Positions 21,492 through 34,647 of a DNA stretch of 64,000 nt are shown piece after piece; the first letter of the stretch is position 1, and each line of letters starts with the position of its first letter. The notes under the pieces were generated by a model. That model saw only the letters and a list, made by a program, of their open reading frames with translations, searched no databases and was not told the DNA's origin. Origin of the DNA: Aquilaria yunnanensis (taxonomy: Eukaryota > Streptophyta > Magnoliopsida > Malvales > Thymelaeaceae); NCBI GenBank assembly GCA_039654915.1, contig CM077599.1:13022501-13086500 (forward strand), read 5' to 3'. A program made the translations under genes and the position numbers.

Positions 21492-23420
21492 TTAATGAAA
21501 CCCTCTGGAACCCCTTGATTGATACAGTTCCAATCTACTCTTTGCTTCCGGCAACACCGAAAAGATTACCGGATCTTCCATCAAATGTGCTTGCTTTAGC
21601 GACCATTCCAGCACTATAAGCACATCCTCTTGGGCAAGCGTCTCGTTGTCCGGGCAGCCCTGCGAAACGTAGCACAGCAGGATCACTGCCGGGTACTGCA
21701 CCATTAGCTCCCCGAAATAGACCAGCTGAATCAAGTGTTTCGCGCCCCCCGCGTCCAGTATTGCTTTCGAGTGATTCACATGTAGGAAATTCTCAGGCGT
21801 CGCGAACTTGTTGAGCGCGATGGCCGCCTCCATGGACACTTCCGGTTCTCTTTCGTCCAGCAGCTTCACCAGGGGCCCTATGAGCCGATTCTCTGTTGCA
21901 CGGAAAGTCCTTGCAAGGTTCCCTATGGCCTTAATGCAGGGCACCAGGAGGTCTGAGTCCGCCTTTTGGATCACTACGAGCAATTGCTCCACAACAGCTT
22001 TTGCAGCTGGTGAAGTAGGCTTGAAAGCAGAGCGCCTCAGCTCTGCGTGCTGCTCTGCCACGGCCGTGATCTCCATCATTGCCATGGCCGAATAGGACTG
22101 CACTTCATCGGCTCCCTTCTCTAGCAGAACGGCGAAGCACAGAAGGGCTCTCGATTCTGTTAAGTTGTTACAAATTGTGAGATTTCCCTTGCACAGCTGC
22201 CAGAGTGCTCGTGCTGCCATCGCCTTCATATGCGCTTTCGTAGCTGGGTCCTCCAGTTCCCGCCTTCCCTTTATGCTTATCCCTGCTAAAGAAACCGGTG
22301 TATGTTCGTTATTTGTCTTTGTAATATTGTAGGATTGCTGATGCATTGCCTGCTTCTGTTGCGCTGCCTTTGGATTTTTTGCTGCCACAGCACTACTAAC
22401 AACATTTTTCATCTGGCTTGGATTCTGATGGCCCAAAGGGTGAGCAATCTTGCTGTGGAGAAGATCATCTTCGCCCTCATTCTCTGCCGTTTTGTTAGTC
22501 GCCGCCACTACCGCGTGAATCGAGAGCTTCTGCTTGCTTGCAATTGCGTACTTACTGTGTTCCTGAACGGTCTCAAACGCAAGGTGGCTGACCAGGAATC
22601 TTATTATGTTGTTCTGGGCGAAGTGGTCCTGGCATTTGGGGTGATTTGAGGCTAATTCCGACACAGCCCAAGCCACCACTGCCTGAGTCTTCATGGGACC
22701 GTCTTTTAGGATTCTCGCAAACACCGAACAAACCCCCGCGTTCACAATCTGTTCGACGCTTTCCGGGTCACGACCCAAAAGCCCAATCGCCCTCGCAGCG
22801 TTCTCCTGACCTTCCATTTTCCCTTCCTTAGCCAACTTCAACAATGGGGGAAGCCCTCCCTCTTCGATAATCAATTTCCCGTATCGGTCATTGTCCCGAG
22901 CCAGCGAGACCAACGAAGCAGCCGCGTCCGAACGTTGGTCCAGTGAGCCCGTGTAAAGAATAGCGACCTGTTCCCAGATGAGACACAAGATGGGCTCGTT
23001 GGCCGCGATAGGAGGCAATCCGAGGTACTCGTCGTCCCGATCGTCGGCCGATGCGGACACGCGGAGAAGCCAGGAGACGTCGCCGATGGAGTTCTCGAGC
23101 TGCATCGAGGTCTTGCGGAACGCAGCGGCGGGAATGATGGTGAAGAGGCGCTTCATGATGCCACTGGCCCTGCATTTGATGACGAGGGCGAGGGCTTTGT
23201 CGAGGACTTGTTCGGTGTCGTCGATGATGCGGCGGGTAGGACGCTCGTAGAGGTCGTTGCTGGCGCGAGCGGCCTGGCGGAGGAGGCCGGCAAGCTTCTC
23301 TGTCTTGACTTTGAGCTCCTGGCAGTCCTGTTTGAAAGATTGCGCTTCGTCCGCGGCTTTAGTGACCTGGTCCGCCAATTGGATTGGCCGAGCCAAGATT
23401 TGCTTCACAATGCCCGCCAT
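21492..23420 (-). CDS. ARO-family armadillo-repeat protein (642 aa)
   Basis: This is an intact single-exon gene. Residues 1-120 (MAGIVKQILARPIQLADQV...) form the helical N-terminal domain found in ARMADILLO REPEAT ONLY proteins. Residues about 145-280 hold ARM repeats (QRSDAAASLVSLARDNDRYG, then IIEEGGLPPLLKLAKEG and ENAARAIGLLGRDPESVE). A low-complexity linker covers about 285-385, and a second ARM block covers about 395-630. Arabidopsis ARO1-ARO4 are about 615-665 aa; ARO1 acts in polarized pollen-tube growth and others in trichomes and root hairs, linked to ROP GTPase control. There is no signal peptide or membrane segment, so a cytosolic or plasma-membrane-associated role is expected. The first Met matches the family start. 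Base composition is much richer in GC than the flanks, which leaves long shadow frames on the opposite strand. I cannot tell which ARO paralogue it is. Confidence 0.93.
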   Translation of the reverse strand: MAGIVKQILARPIQLADQVTKAADEAQSFKQDCQELKVKTEKLAGLLRQAARASNDLYERPTRRIIDDTEQVLDKALALVIKCRASGIMKRLFTIIPAAAFRKTSMQLENSIGDVSWLLRVSASADDRDDEYLGLPPIAANEPILCLIWEQVAILYTGSLDQRSDAAASLVSLARDNDRYGKLIIEEGGLPPLLKLAKEGKMEGQENAARAIGLLGRDPESVEQIVNAGVCSVFARILKDGPMKTQAVVAWAVSELASNHPKCQDHFAQNNIIRFLVSHLAFETVQEHSKYAIASKQKLSIHAVVAATNKTAENEGEDDLLHSKIAHPLGHQNPSQMKNVVSSAVAAKNPKAAQQKQAMHQQSYNITKTNNEHTPVSLAGISIKGRRELEDPATKAHMKAMAARALWQLCKGNLTICNNLTESRALLCFAVLLEKGADEVQSYSAMAMMEITAVAEQHAELRRSAFKPTSPAAKAVVEQLLVVIQKADSDLLVPCIKAIGNLARTFRATENRLIGPLVKLLDEREPEVSMEAAIALNKFATPENFLHVNHSKAILDAGGAKHLIQLVYFGELMVQYPAVILLCYVSQGCPDNETLAQEDVLIVLEWSLKQAHLMEDPVIFSVLPEAKSRLELYQSRGSRGFH

Positions 23421-24594
23421 GTAACAAGCGGACGAGGACCGATTCCGAGTATATGGAAATCAAAAGGCCTAAAATTTAAAAGCGAATCCTGGAGAAGAAA
23501 AGAAACAAAAAGAAGAGAAAGAAATAGGTTTTCTTCCCCCTGTATGATGAATCTTTATTTTCCCGATCTCACGATAGAATACAAGAAGCTACCTCGAATC
23601 AATAAAAGCGGAATCTTGAAAGATATATATGGGGAAGAAATAAAAGGTGGGTTAACAGGGTGCGATGAATATATATATATTTGGAGTTTGTGGTGCTTTG
23701 GGCGGTCGGAAGCGGTGTTGAATAAGGGAGGCGGTGGAGAGTGGCGCCGCCGGTGGATTGAAAGGAAAGAGAGATGGAATGGGGAAGAGAGGAGGGATTT
23801 GCAGCGGTCAAACGGGATTTTCTCCGAATGAAGCAGCATTTCCTTTCCTTACGGAGCCATATATGGGACGCAAAAAAAGGCCTGCTTCAGATACCGTACG
23901 TCCTCGATTCCTTACGTCACCGTTTTAATTTAACGTCTTCATCCCCTCATCATTTTATTTATTGGGCCGCTGTAACTAATCCAGAGTTTTGGGATAAAAA
24001 TAAAATAGTGCCATGAACGGTAACGTTTTCAAGGAATAATAAAGTAGTACACCATAAAGGTTACTGATTTTTTTTTGTCTCTCTGTGACAGTGGCATTTA
24101 ATGAATTAACCAATTTTAGAAGACAGTGGCAACGAAGTTTCATGGCAGTTCTATACATGTTCACTCTACTGACACCTATGCTCGGCAAGATTTTGCAATC
24201 AATCTCATTTATCCAACTTTTTGGAAAACTAGTTAAGGTTTGGAGTTTATGAATTGAAGAAATTTACTTCATTTAATGAAACTGAAATGCTGTCACTAGG
24301 AAACGTGAGAAAACCTCGACATGTCTTGAATTTCCTTGTAAGACACACATATATACATATATATACAAACACATAGACACAAACACAAATACGTACATAT
24401 ATACATATATATATGCTTACACACACACAGATATATATAAAGTGTGAAAATGCATAAATGTTTAACGCATTTTTTACTCTTACATTATAAGTTATCTTGT
24501 GTTTTTTTGGTAAAACCTAATTTTATGAGTATATATTTAATTGGAGTTATATTAGCACTAGAAGTCTAGAACACAAGACGGTTTTTTAAGTTGC
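23421..24594. promoter_or_regulatory. 5' flank and likely promoter of the ARO gene
   Basis: Upstream of the minus-strand start is a purine-rich (plus-strand) stretch, which would be a CT-rich leader on the minus strand. A TATA-like run lies at about 23671-23683 (plus strand). Which TATA-like run is used cannot be decided from sequence alone. A dinucleotide-rich TATATA/CACACA stretch lies at 24345-24440. Confidence 0.4.
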
Positions 24595-24599
24595 CACTA

Positions 24600-27091
24600 T
24601 GTCACACCCTACACAGGCCCCAGCCTGTGCACTCTCAGTGCCACTCATCATTTCTACATAGGAGTTTTTTAAACACTCTTATGTTCATGTGTTATTAACT
24701 ACCGTTTATTTTGGCCATTGTTTGTTAGGTAGTTTTTAAGTCTTATTTTCTTAAGCTAAGGGCCTGGGAGGTGCCCTAGGAGGCTTATGAGTTGATTAGA
24801 ACAATTACTTGCAGCTTAAGTAAGGCCCAACTACTAACTTGCAACACAAGGCAAGGCTATAAATCAGTAACTTGCAATACAAGTAAGGCATACAAGACTA
24901 AGTGTCTAGGATATGTGCTCATCAAGTGTGCTACTCCAATGCATGTCAACAAAGAAGCCCATCTCATCAAGTTTTGGAAATCAATTTTCATGTTCATGAG
25001 CATTTGGTCAAGTAAAGAACACAAGAGGTTCCATTCATAAGGCACATCCATAACCACCTAAGCATAGCATAACTTGGCATTCAAGCATCCAAAATATTTA
25101 CACAAAACCATGGTCTATCCGAGGCTAAATATACACAAAAGTAGCCTACATACAAGTACTATTTACTTGCCAACATACCAAGAGTACCCATTATCCAAAA
25201 CTAGCCAAAGTTATGCATTACAACCAAGTTCACCTATAGTACCCAAGAAGGATCTTAAAGACTATATACATGACCATAGTTTGAAGTACAAGACCTATGA
25301 ATAAGTTCATAGTCATGAAGGCAAACCACCAAGCTAGTGCCCAAGAACACACATCCATCTCTACTGCTAGACAAGTCCCATAATCTACTCAAAGCCTGCA
25401 AAACTTGTACCTTAAGTTTTGGGCATAGACCATAAATATAAGACTTGTAAATATAATTCAATTAAGCCAAGTTTCGGTTAGCACACATACCTCAAGCAAA
25501 TAGTGTAATACTAGCACACTAGCAAGCAACCGAGCACACTATTCTAGCTCAATACCCTTTCCTGAAAATTCAAATAGTATGGGCATGAGTTTATACTTAG
25601 TAGGATTCACAAACGACCATATAAGGTCTATTTAGTTAAGTACAAGACTTAACCTCCACTAGCTTAACTTAATCTACAAGAAAACATAGAAAACAAACCG
25701 AGGCATTATATAAGCATAATTATGATACGTATAAGTGGTTAGCACACACAAACAAACAATCAAGCACACAACTCACATACACACACACCACAAGTTCACA
25801 ATTGGCCGAATACTAGCAAGTGTCCATGTGCTGTAATTTGCACTTCACATCCTCATTTGCGCACACCAATCCACTAGAGCTCCGAATTACATAGTAAGTT
25901 GGCCATACTCATTATGCATTCTAACACTTGCCATTAACTTGATTAGCTAATCAACTAACATATACCAGAAATTTCTCAATATGCCCATTAAGCAAACTAA
26001 GATCATTTAGCAATATATAACCATCACTTAGTTGCCTTAACTACTTGATCATGGAAGAATTACCAAGAATCCAAGTAGAATAATTAATCCTACCTCAATA
26101 TTTGAGCTTGAATAGTCTCGGTTTAGCTTGAACACTTCAAGATCGAGGGTGAACTTCAATCCTTCATTCACTTCCTTTGAATCCAAGCTTGATTACACCT
26201 ACAAGCTTTCACTTTCTTTCTAAACCAACAAGAACATGGCAGCAACCTTCCAAGAATAACAAGGAATGTCTCGCTTGCTCATGAATATCCAAGACTAAGC
26301 TTGAAAAATGAAAGAATGAAGTCACCTTATGCCTAGAACAAGGAAGCCAAGCTTGATTATACCTTCAAGCTTGCAATTCCCCTTCAATTTGTATGAAACC
26401 GGCAGCAACTCTTCATCAACTCCCAAGAACAACGCAAAGCTCTCAAGTTTTTAATTTACTAAGTGGGAGCATGCTAAATCCGGTTATGGCCACATGGATT
26501 CAATAATGGCTTAATGCCATTCTCGGCCTTGAACTAATTTGCATGGCTCATTTAGCCCTTCAAGGATCCATGACTTCATTTTAGTCACTAAAACACATGT
26601 ACATTTCAGCACCAATTTTGTTTCTTGGCCGACATTGTCAAGTATAATGTAAAATGGCTGAAAATGGCCAATTTCTTATGTGTATTTCGGCCAAGACTCC
26701 AAGATAATGGATCATTAATTAAACAAAAAAAAATGATGGCATAACTCTTGGTGGGAGACAAAACTTGACCGGTCATAACATGTGTCCAAAAGCTACCAAA
26801 AGTTGGCTTAATGCTCCACTTATCCTTGTACTTATTTGCATGGCTGATTTTGCTAGTTTAAACTTCAGAGTTTCACTTATAGCACTAGTTTAAGTGTACA
26901 ATATGGCCCTTGAACTTTGTTTCATGCCATAGACATCATAGTCTAATTTTTCATGTGCAATTTGAACCCAAAATTTTCCTGGTTTTGCACATACACCCTT
27001 ATTCACATTTTCAATCAAATCCCTTATTTTTATTTTGTGTTTCCTCTATTTATTCTTGGCCTAAGCCAAGCACTGAGGGATGGTCCTAACA
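24600..27091. mobile_element. Solo LTR, about 2.49 kb
   Basis: The interval begins TGTCACACCCTACAC and ends GGATGGTCCTAACA. It is flanked by the perfect 5-bp duplication CACTA (24595-24599 and 27092-27096). TG...CA ends and a 5-bp duplication are the signature of an LTR left after recombination between the two LTRs of a retrotransposon. Read on the minus strand it starts TGTTAGGACC and ends GGGTGTGACA, a plausible LTR orientation. No gag or pol coding is present inside. The family is not assigned. Confidence 0.82.
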
Positions 27092-27336
27092 CACTAGACT
27101 TTATTTTTTGCTTTAAATTTGCTTGTGCTTGACTTCACATATATATTACAGAATTAAATATTATATGCATTTTTTTTTTGCGTTAATCTTACCTTGGATG
27201 GCTAAAACTCATAGATTGCTACTAATTTTTTTTTCTTTTTCTTCTTTTATCAAACATGCTGCCTTTGGTTATATATTACTATCAAATAATTATTTCAAGT
27301 ATAATAAATATTTAATGAAATTTAAACTCTCAATTT

Positions 27337-28366
27337 CACTACAAGTAGAAAAAAAAAAGTGACTAAACTTTAGCCATTTTTTAATTTAGTCATAAATCAG
27401 TTGCTTTTGTGTGGGGCTCACAAAAATTGAGACTGATTTTGTGACTGAAGCACTTTTGTTGCAAATTGGAAAAGAAAATTAAAAGTCAATCGCAATTTAG
27501 TCGCCACATAGTAGTCATTAAATAGTCGCTTTTAGTTTAAGAATTTGAAAATCAATCGCAATTGTGGAACAAAAACTCATTTGCTTCCTCTTCTTCTTCA
27601 TTCTGGTCGTCATTTTCTTCTTTTTGCTTCAACTTTGCCCCGAGTAGCCGCGTCATTTGTTCCAAATTTGATTTCTTCTTCTTCTCTCCAGTTCTAGTCA
27701 ACTTCTCCTCTACTTTCAACATCCGGTTCAAGTCAACTTCTCCTCTTCAATTTTTGTAAGTATTTTCCTTATATGCTTTTTTTTTGTTTTTTTTCTCTTG
27801 AATGTTCTCTCTAAGCACATTTTGTTCAAAATTTTCTTTGTTGAATTGTTGTTGAAGATTGTTGTTATGGTTATATTTTTATATTCTTATTAATTCAGAT
27901 TTTAGGAGTTTTATGTAGTTTTATGATTTTAAGGATTTTTAGTCATTTTGTGAATTTTACGTAATTTATGTAATTTTAGGGGAATGTTAGTAATTGGCTG
28001 TAATTTTATTAATTTTATGTCATAAATAGTAATTGGCTGTAATTTTTATTATTTTAGTAATTTTTAATAAATTTATTAATTTTATGTAATTTTAGGAATT
28101 TTCTATAATTTATGTAATTTTGTGTAATTTACGTAAATTGAGAAATTTTTATCAAAATATTATATGAGAAATAGCGACTGAATTCTTAAGTCACTAATTT
28201 GCTTCGGTCGCTAATTTGTGACTGACATTTCAGTCACTTTTTGTTAGTCGCAATTCAGTTGTTTTTTATTAGTAACTGAGATTTTCGTGATTGAATACTG
28301 TAGTTGTTATTCAGTCACTTTTTGCAACTAATCCTTTAGTTGCTTTGTTGTTTTTTTGTTGTAGTC
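27337..28366. mobile_element. CACTA-like non-autonomous element, about 1.03 kb
   Basis: The left end is CACTACAAGTAGAAAAA and the right end on the minus strand is GACTACAACAAAAAAAC, with 3-bp flanks TTT and CTT (one mismatch). Subterminal blocks repeat GTCACTTTTT/GCGACTGAA-type words in both orientations, as in En/Spm-type elements. The interior has a CT-rich leader-like stretch (27575-27755) ending at TTTTTGTAAGTATTTT, a splice-donor-like sequence, and then a T-rich intron-like tract. No transposase is present. Confidence 0.6.
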
Positions 28367-28369
28367 CTT

Positions 28370-30520
28370 AATAAGTATGACATAAGTTTGTTTTACTATA
28401 AAAAAAATTTTTGAATATAAATTTTATCAATTATTTTTTTTTTCAACTTGGATAAATATATACTATATGAAAGCTTATGCATATGGTCTATCTTAAAGCA
28501 ATACTATAATTCAAGTATGACTCAAGCACTTATTATAAAAATAAAAAATTATCATTGTAGCAAAGGCTAATGGGAAAAATTTTAGGAAAAAAGGTTCTTG
28601 ACTATTAGAATTAGAATGTTGGAAATATTGGAAAATTATAATAATTATTTTTTTTCCACATGGTCATCCCTTTTAATATTGTAACATAAATTTTTATTCT
28701 TAGGAACTAACTCTTTTTCTATACTAAATAAAAATAAAATGTTATTTTCATTTTTTATTTTTTGGAGCCAATCAAATCTTACAAGTTATTTTAAAAAATT
28801 TGAAGTAATTTTTGTTTGAATATTATATTTTATGGTAGAGTCTCCTAGCCTGGAAGTAGTTTTGGAGTTATTAAGAGATGAAGTTAATAATTTTATATTG
28901 TGATTGCAAGTTTTTATTTTACATGAGATTAAGTATATTAAGGAGAGAAATTTAAAGGTTTATATGTCCAAAAGTTATAATTAAATTACATATTTTCAGG
29001 TTTTGACTGTAGGTTCTGACCACATAAAGGATTATATGACAAAAGAAGAAATTGGAGGACATATAATAAGTTTTAGTAGAACAAAGAAAAATCCTAACAT
29101 GTACTATACATATTGGATCAAATTTTATTCATTTTTATGTGACATATAATTTTGATGTGACTTTGTTATTTTTTCATTATCATAATATTGAATTCCTATA
29201 CTTTCATATTTGAAATTGATACATAAAATTCTTTAAATATGAAACATATTTTGAGAATTTCTTATTTTTTGAAAGTAGTATTGTTATATTCAATTTACTA
29301 AGTTAATATTTTTATTTATTTGATTAATCAAAATTTTAATTTATTTCTAATATTAAAAATTTAAACATATATGTAACATTCACAAATTCTTTATATTAGG
29401 AAAATAGGATTATTGTTTGAAAATAAAAAATTCATTGATTATTTTCTATATTTCAATAAGTTTTTAATGGAAAAAAACTAAAAAATGCCACTGTATTTAA
29501 AATTTGTAACAAACATGTCTTTGATTTATATGATATTAAACATGGCGAAAGACATGATATTTATCAATTTATTTAATTCTTAAACTTTAAATATTTTTAT
29601 CAAAACCTAAAAGTGCAACTATATACATATTAAATAAAAAATGCAAAGATATAAAGTGACAAAATGTTAAATTATAAGTTGCTACTTTTTCTTTTAGGTA
29701 CTAGGAATTCATTATATTTTAAGGAGTCTATTTTTGTATGATTGACTAATTATATTATGAGAATAGTGGGTAAGATTAGATTTTTAAACCGCAATGATGT
29801 GAGTATAATTTCTAAATCAATCAGCATGCATTATTTATAAAAAAAGATTAAAAAGCTACACAAGACTTTATCTTGATCTTTGAAACAATCACATACGTAT
29901 GTGTAGATTTGAAAACTTGAGGTAAGTGTATTTTTCATTAAAAATCAAGAGCTAGGTAATTAAGCTTTTTTACTAATGTATAGTTACTTATAGTTACATA
30001 TGTCTTTGGGAAATGACAATAATTATTCACTAAGTCTATACTTTGATACCATGGCTTATATTTATGTCATACTTCTTAAAAAAAATATTTTTGCTTAGAT
30101 TTCTAATTGAATGTCCCACATGTGAACTTAACTTATGTCTTTTTAAAAGGTCAAAGTTATGTTAATACATTAATGGTAAATCCATGTAATTGTTTGAGCC
30201 AACTAATATAAGATTTTGAGTTTAATCATTAGTTTTCTGAATTTAAAATATAAAAATTAAGATATAATTTAATAACTTAAATTTTAATAAAATTTCTAAA
30301 TACATTATATCATTAAATCCATTAAATTAAGATCTTTTCTTAATAGATTGCATACTAATATTAATTTTAAATTTGAAATTGAGAAATAAATTTTGACATT
30401 TTTGGTAAGATATTAAATATAAGAAGAAAAAACTTTTTATAAGTATTCTACTATCACAAAATAAAAAAAATTCTACCACTTTTTTGCAATCAATATTGCC
30501 TGTACCATATTCTACATTGT
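28370..30520. other. AT-rich intergenic DNA
   Basis: No supported gene, RNA or bounded element over about 2.1 kb. Confidence 0.55.
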
Positions 30521-30523
30521 ATT

Positions 30524-30539
30524 ATTATTATTATTATTA

Positions 30540-30610
<71 letters not shown>

Positions 30611-30611
30611 T
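30524..30611. repeat. (ATT)n microsatellite
   Basis: A near-perfect run of about 28 ATT units, with one TTG interruption near 30539. Confidence 0.95.
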
Positions 30612-30648
30612 ATAATAAATAGAATTCAAATACAATGAGTAAACTAAT

Positions 30649-30908
30649 ACTACCTCCGTCTCACAAAGTTTGTCCTCTTTACTATTCACAACAATTAATT
30701 CATAATTTTCTTTCTTTTAAAATTTCTTATACAAATATCAAATTTTTATGTGAAAATAGTTTATAAAATTTCTTTCTGTCTTTTAAAGACTCTAGTTTAT
30801 AAATATTTATTTTTAAATTTTTTTACAATACAAATTAGTATAAATATATTTAAGTCAAAATTTAGTAAAAAAAGTAAAAGGGCCAACTTTTGTAAAACGG
30901 AGTGAGTA
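30649..30908. mobile_element. Stowaway-like MITE, about 260 bp
   Basis: The left end reads CTACCTCCGTCTCACAAAG and the right end on the minus strand reads TACTCACTCCGTTTTACAAA, with AT-rich inner arms. The CTCCGT-type ends and small size suit a Tc1/mariner-derived Stowaway MITE with TA target sites. Confidence 0.65.
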
Positions 30909-31977
30909 TAATGAATGGTGCGAATAAGGATATTTTTGATGAAATGTTATAATCAAAAGCTAATGAGGATATTTATGATGAAATGTTATAATAAAAAGAT
31001 ATGTAAAATATAAAAAGATGAAACTAATAAGAAACATATCTAAACTAAAAAAAGTAAAATCATTATTTCTATTATTTACTTTGAACGAAATAATTTGAAT
31101 TATAGTTATTTGAGTAAAAACTAAATTAGTATTTTGATTCATGTGTAACACATGTGTGCAGTTACTAGTATGCATATGTGTGTGTGTATATACATAGGTT
31201 ACATTTCATGTATTGTTTTTAAATGATTAAAAAGCGTTCCCCCTCTTTTTTTTATAAGCACATTGCACTAATTGACAATATATTAAAAATGCTTTCAGAA
31301 TTGTTGCCTCACAAAATTTGTATCAATCTTGTTGTTTGTGTTTGGATTTACAGTATAAAACATGAATAATAATCATTCCCATCCAAAATATATTTTTCAT
31401 TTTTATTTTTGTGTTCCCAAACATTTTCATTTTCTCTAATTATTATAATTATACTCCGTTGGTAATAGGTAAGATATTAGAGAAGAGAAATTAAAAAGAA
31501 AAAAGAATAAAGTAAAATGTTGTCCAAGAGCCGTAGTTGTCATATAAAGATTCGTCCATGATTATACCTATTGTAACTAAACTGTTGTGCTGAAAGTTTT
31601 TTTTTTTCAGACATGCATATACGTATATTGTAACTACTACGCTCATGATTTGCAAAACATTTCCTTATTGCACGCTTGTTGGAAAAAAAAAAACTGTATA
31701 TGCTTGTAGGTTGTAACCTATAATTATAAATATCACCTGGATGCTATATATATATATCCATTCAATATCATTTTTTTCCATAGTTGCCCTTTACGCTTAA
31801 GTTGTTTTTTTAACCTTTTTATATATCGATCAGGCAAGAATATTTAAAAACTTTTTATCTTAACAATAAAAACCATCAGCAGGGAGTTGGGATATGATAT
31901 GTACACGGCTATTATAGGTTAAGCTAAGAAGGACATATATTGGTGTATAGACTTTGAATAACACAATCTTGTATTAG
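30909..31977. other. AT-rich intergenic DNA with a short duplication
   Basis: A block of about 35-38 bp containing GGATATTT-TGATGAAATG is tandemly duplicated at 30925-31000. No gene is supported in the rest. Confidence 0.5.
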
Positions 31978-34149
31978 AAAATTACCAAAACTCCTTGACG
32001 TTTAGTTAAATCCATACTTATGTTTCCACTGTTTAAAATATCTACACTTACTTTTTTTGAAAGTTAACTTTTTAATGAAAATTAAGACAAGGAAAAATTA
32101 TGTACCTAGACCCCCTAGGTTATACCGTAATCCACACTTGTGTCATTCTTGTTTTAAATAACTATATTTACTCTCTCTAAAGTTAACTCCATTAATAACC
32201 ATTAAGAAAAAAAAGGCAAAATTTATTTAATCCTCCTAAACTTCTTCACTTAATAACTTTGCCCCCAAATTTTACACCTTGTCTCCTTCATCCTTCCCCG
32301 TCCCCCTAAAATTATTTTTTCTCATTTCAGCTCTTCAACTTGTTTCTTCCCATTTCCATTTCAAATTCATCACTCGCCCCATTAATTGCTCCTCTCTCCA
32401 ATCAATCTTTCCCCAATCCATGTCTTTGACCCTTGGCATTCAAATCCACCACGCGGAGGTCATCCATCAGGAAGTAATTGGAGCACTTGTTGTCCTCGGC
32501 TTGGGGCTCAGCTCATCAACAATCCCAAATTTTAAGCCGGTTCTCGTGGGTTTGCCAGAGTCGGGGCCCATGCGCCCTAGGTTTGCCAGAGCCTCGGCCA
32601 CTCCTAAACTCACTTTGTCTTCGACCATCTCCATTGAAGTCCAAACCCGCTTAGCCTTCTACCATCCCAGCTCCCAGATCAAATTATTCCTTGGATTCAA
32701 GCATTTTGTAACCGGATCACCAACACAACACAAGCCCCCTTCTGAAGATGGATCAAATTGTTGAGATGTGAGAATTTAATAGCGAGAAGGAGGGTTTTGG
32801 GCCATGATGTGGAGCAGTGGGTTGGGCGGTGGATTTCGTTGAGGCTGGCGAGTTCGTGGAAGAGGGGTTCAAAATGCAGCACCAGCCCCTTTGGCTATGG
32901 CTTGCTATTTTTGCCGCCTGGAAACGAAAGCCGACCTGATTATGTTGGCCAACACCTGCAAGTTCATGGAGGAGGTGTTCCAAATTGCTCCAAATAAAGT
33001 GGTCTGATGAAGCAATGCGGCTGTTGGTACGCCTCCATGGTGAGGAATTCGAAGAAATGGGTTAAGACAATAGATTGAAGAGTCCTGAACCCAACCTCTG
33101 ACGCTTGTAAGTTGTGAAATTGGAATGAGAATCAAAGAATTTTCATAGATTGTGTCCGGTTTATGATAACCATTATAATGAGATGCTTGTTAATATTGTG
33201 CCCAAAAGCCAATTATGAAATAATTACATTTTGCATATTGGGTCGTGATATTTTATTAAGACATTATTTCAATAATTGTGTTTGTTTTTTGTTTTGTATA
33301 ATATAATCAAATATAATTATAGCATTAGAATAATAGTATTATTAAATATCCTTAGTCTAGTATTATTGTGAAGTGATTTGCAATAATACATGAAGACTAG
33401 TATATATGGCGAATAATATGAGATATTTAATCTACATTTAGGTACAAGTTGGAGAATTTATGCACTGGATCGACCTGCTATAAGAATGCTAGATAAATCA
33501 TTATATGAGTGTTATAAGTGATTTTCATAGTGATCATGATATATATAGTCTTTTGACCTAAGATTATAAAGATTCTCTACATGTGAGTCACATATTTTAA
33601 TACTTGTCCTTGTTACTTATAATTGAGTGAACACGAAGGTCATCATTGAGTGTATCACATATCATGTGGAGGAAATTATATGATCAATGTGAGATTTGTC
33701 TCTTCTATATAACGGGAGTGATATCTTCAAGCCACTTTGATTGAAAGCGATTAAGAGAATGCATGGTCACACTACTAAAAAAAGGTGTTTTTCCAATGGC
33801 CAAATTTTGAATGACTTAGCCGTTGGAAAATTCCAACGCGATGAACTGTTGGAAAATGGAAGATGAATTTCTAATAGCTTAGCCATTGGAAAATTTAAGA
33901 AAATATTTTCCAATGGTCTGCCTGTTGGAAATTTCCAACACGTTGAGCCGTTGGAAACCAGCATGTTGGGAATTTCAAAAAAATTAATTTCCAACGGCTT
34001 GACATTTGAAAATTTCCAATGCGAGATCGTTAGAAATTTTTGTGTTGGAAATTTCCAACATGAGGCCATTGTAAATTCTCGCGTTAGAAATTTATTGAAT
34101 TTTACAATTTTTGAAAATAAAGTAGTGTTTTGAAAATATTTTTTTATAA

Positions 34150-34152
34150 ATG

Positions 34153-34217
<65 letters not shown>
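34150..34217. repeat. (AAT)n microsatellite
   Basis: About 22 units of AAT. It generates a poly-Leu run in a minus-strand open frame that is not a gene. Confidence 0.95.
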
Positions 34218-34218
<1 letters not shown>

Positions 34219-34557
34219 TATGTACATATATATACACACTCACATTATTAGAAATAAAAAAAATTATAATATGTATATTTATATTACATTGATATTTATA
34301 TTTATATATATTTGTATTGATATATAATGTGTGTGTGTGTGTGTGTGTCAGTGTGTCTGTGTTTGTGTATATGTATATGTATCATATTTATCATTTTTAT
34401 TAAACAATTTTAGAAAGTAAAGTAGTATTTTGAAAATATTTTGTTAAAAAATATAATAATAATAATATTCTATATATTTATATATATTCTTATTGATATA
34501 CTTATATTTTTGTAACATGTATGTATGTATAAATATTTATATATCAAATACATCATA

Positions 34558-34641
<84 letters not shown>
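34558..34641. repeat. Compound (CT)n(AT)n microsatellite
   Basis: About 12 CT units run directly into about 29 AT units. Confidence 0.95.

Positions 34642-34647
<6 letters not shown>

Noticed and set aside
22888..23250. Long open frames on both strands overlapping the armadillo gene
   Set aside because: They are GC-rich shadow frames of the conserved minus-strand coding sequence, with no domain of their own.
24595..24599. CACTA at the edge of the 24.6-kb element as a CACTA-transposon end
   Set aside because: The same five bases recur on the far side in direct, not inverted, orientation, and the unit has TG...CA ends, so it is an LTR target duplication.
32279..32764. A 161-codon plus-strand open frame
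   Set aside because: It lies within the inverted-repeat cluster, has no recognised domain, and begins inside pyrimidine-rich DNA. It could be a captured fragment but cannot be supported as a gene.
33767..34243. A 158-codon minus-strand frame with a poly-Leu run
   Set aside because: It is made by an AAT microsatellite and the TTCCAACGGC subterminal repeats of a CACTA element.
34321..34349. GT-rich run as a possible Z-DNA or regulatory element
   Set aside because: It is a simple microsatellite inside a transposon with no further evidence of function.
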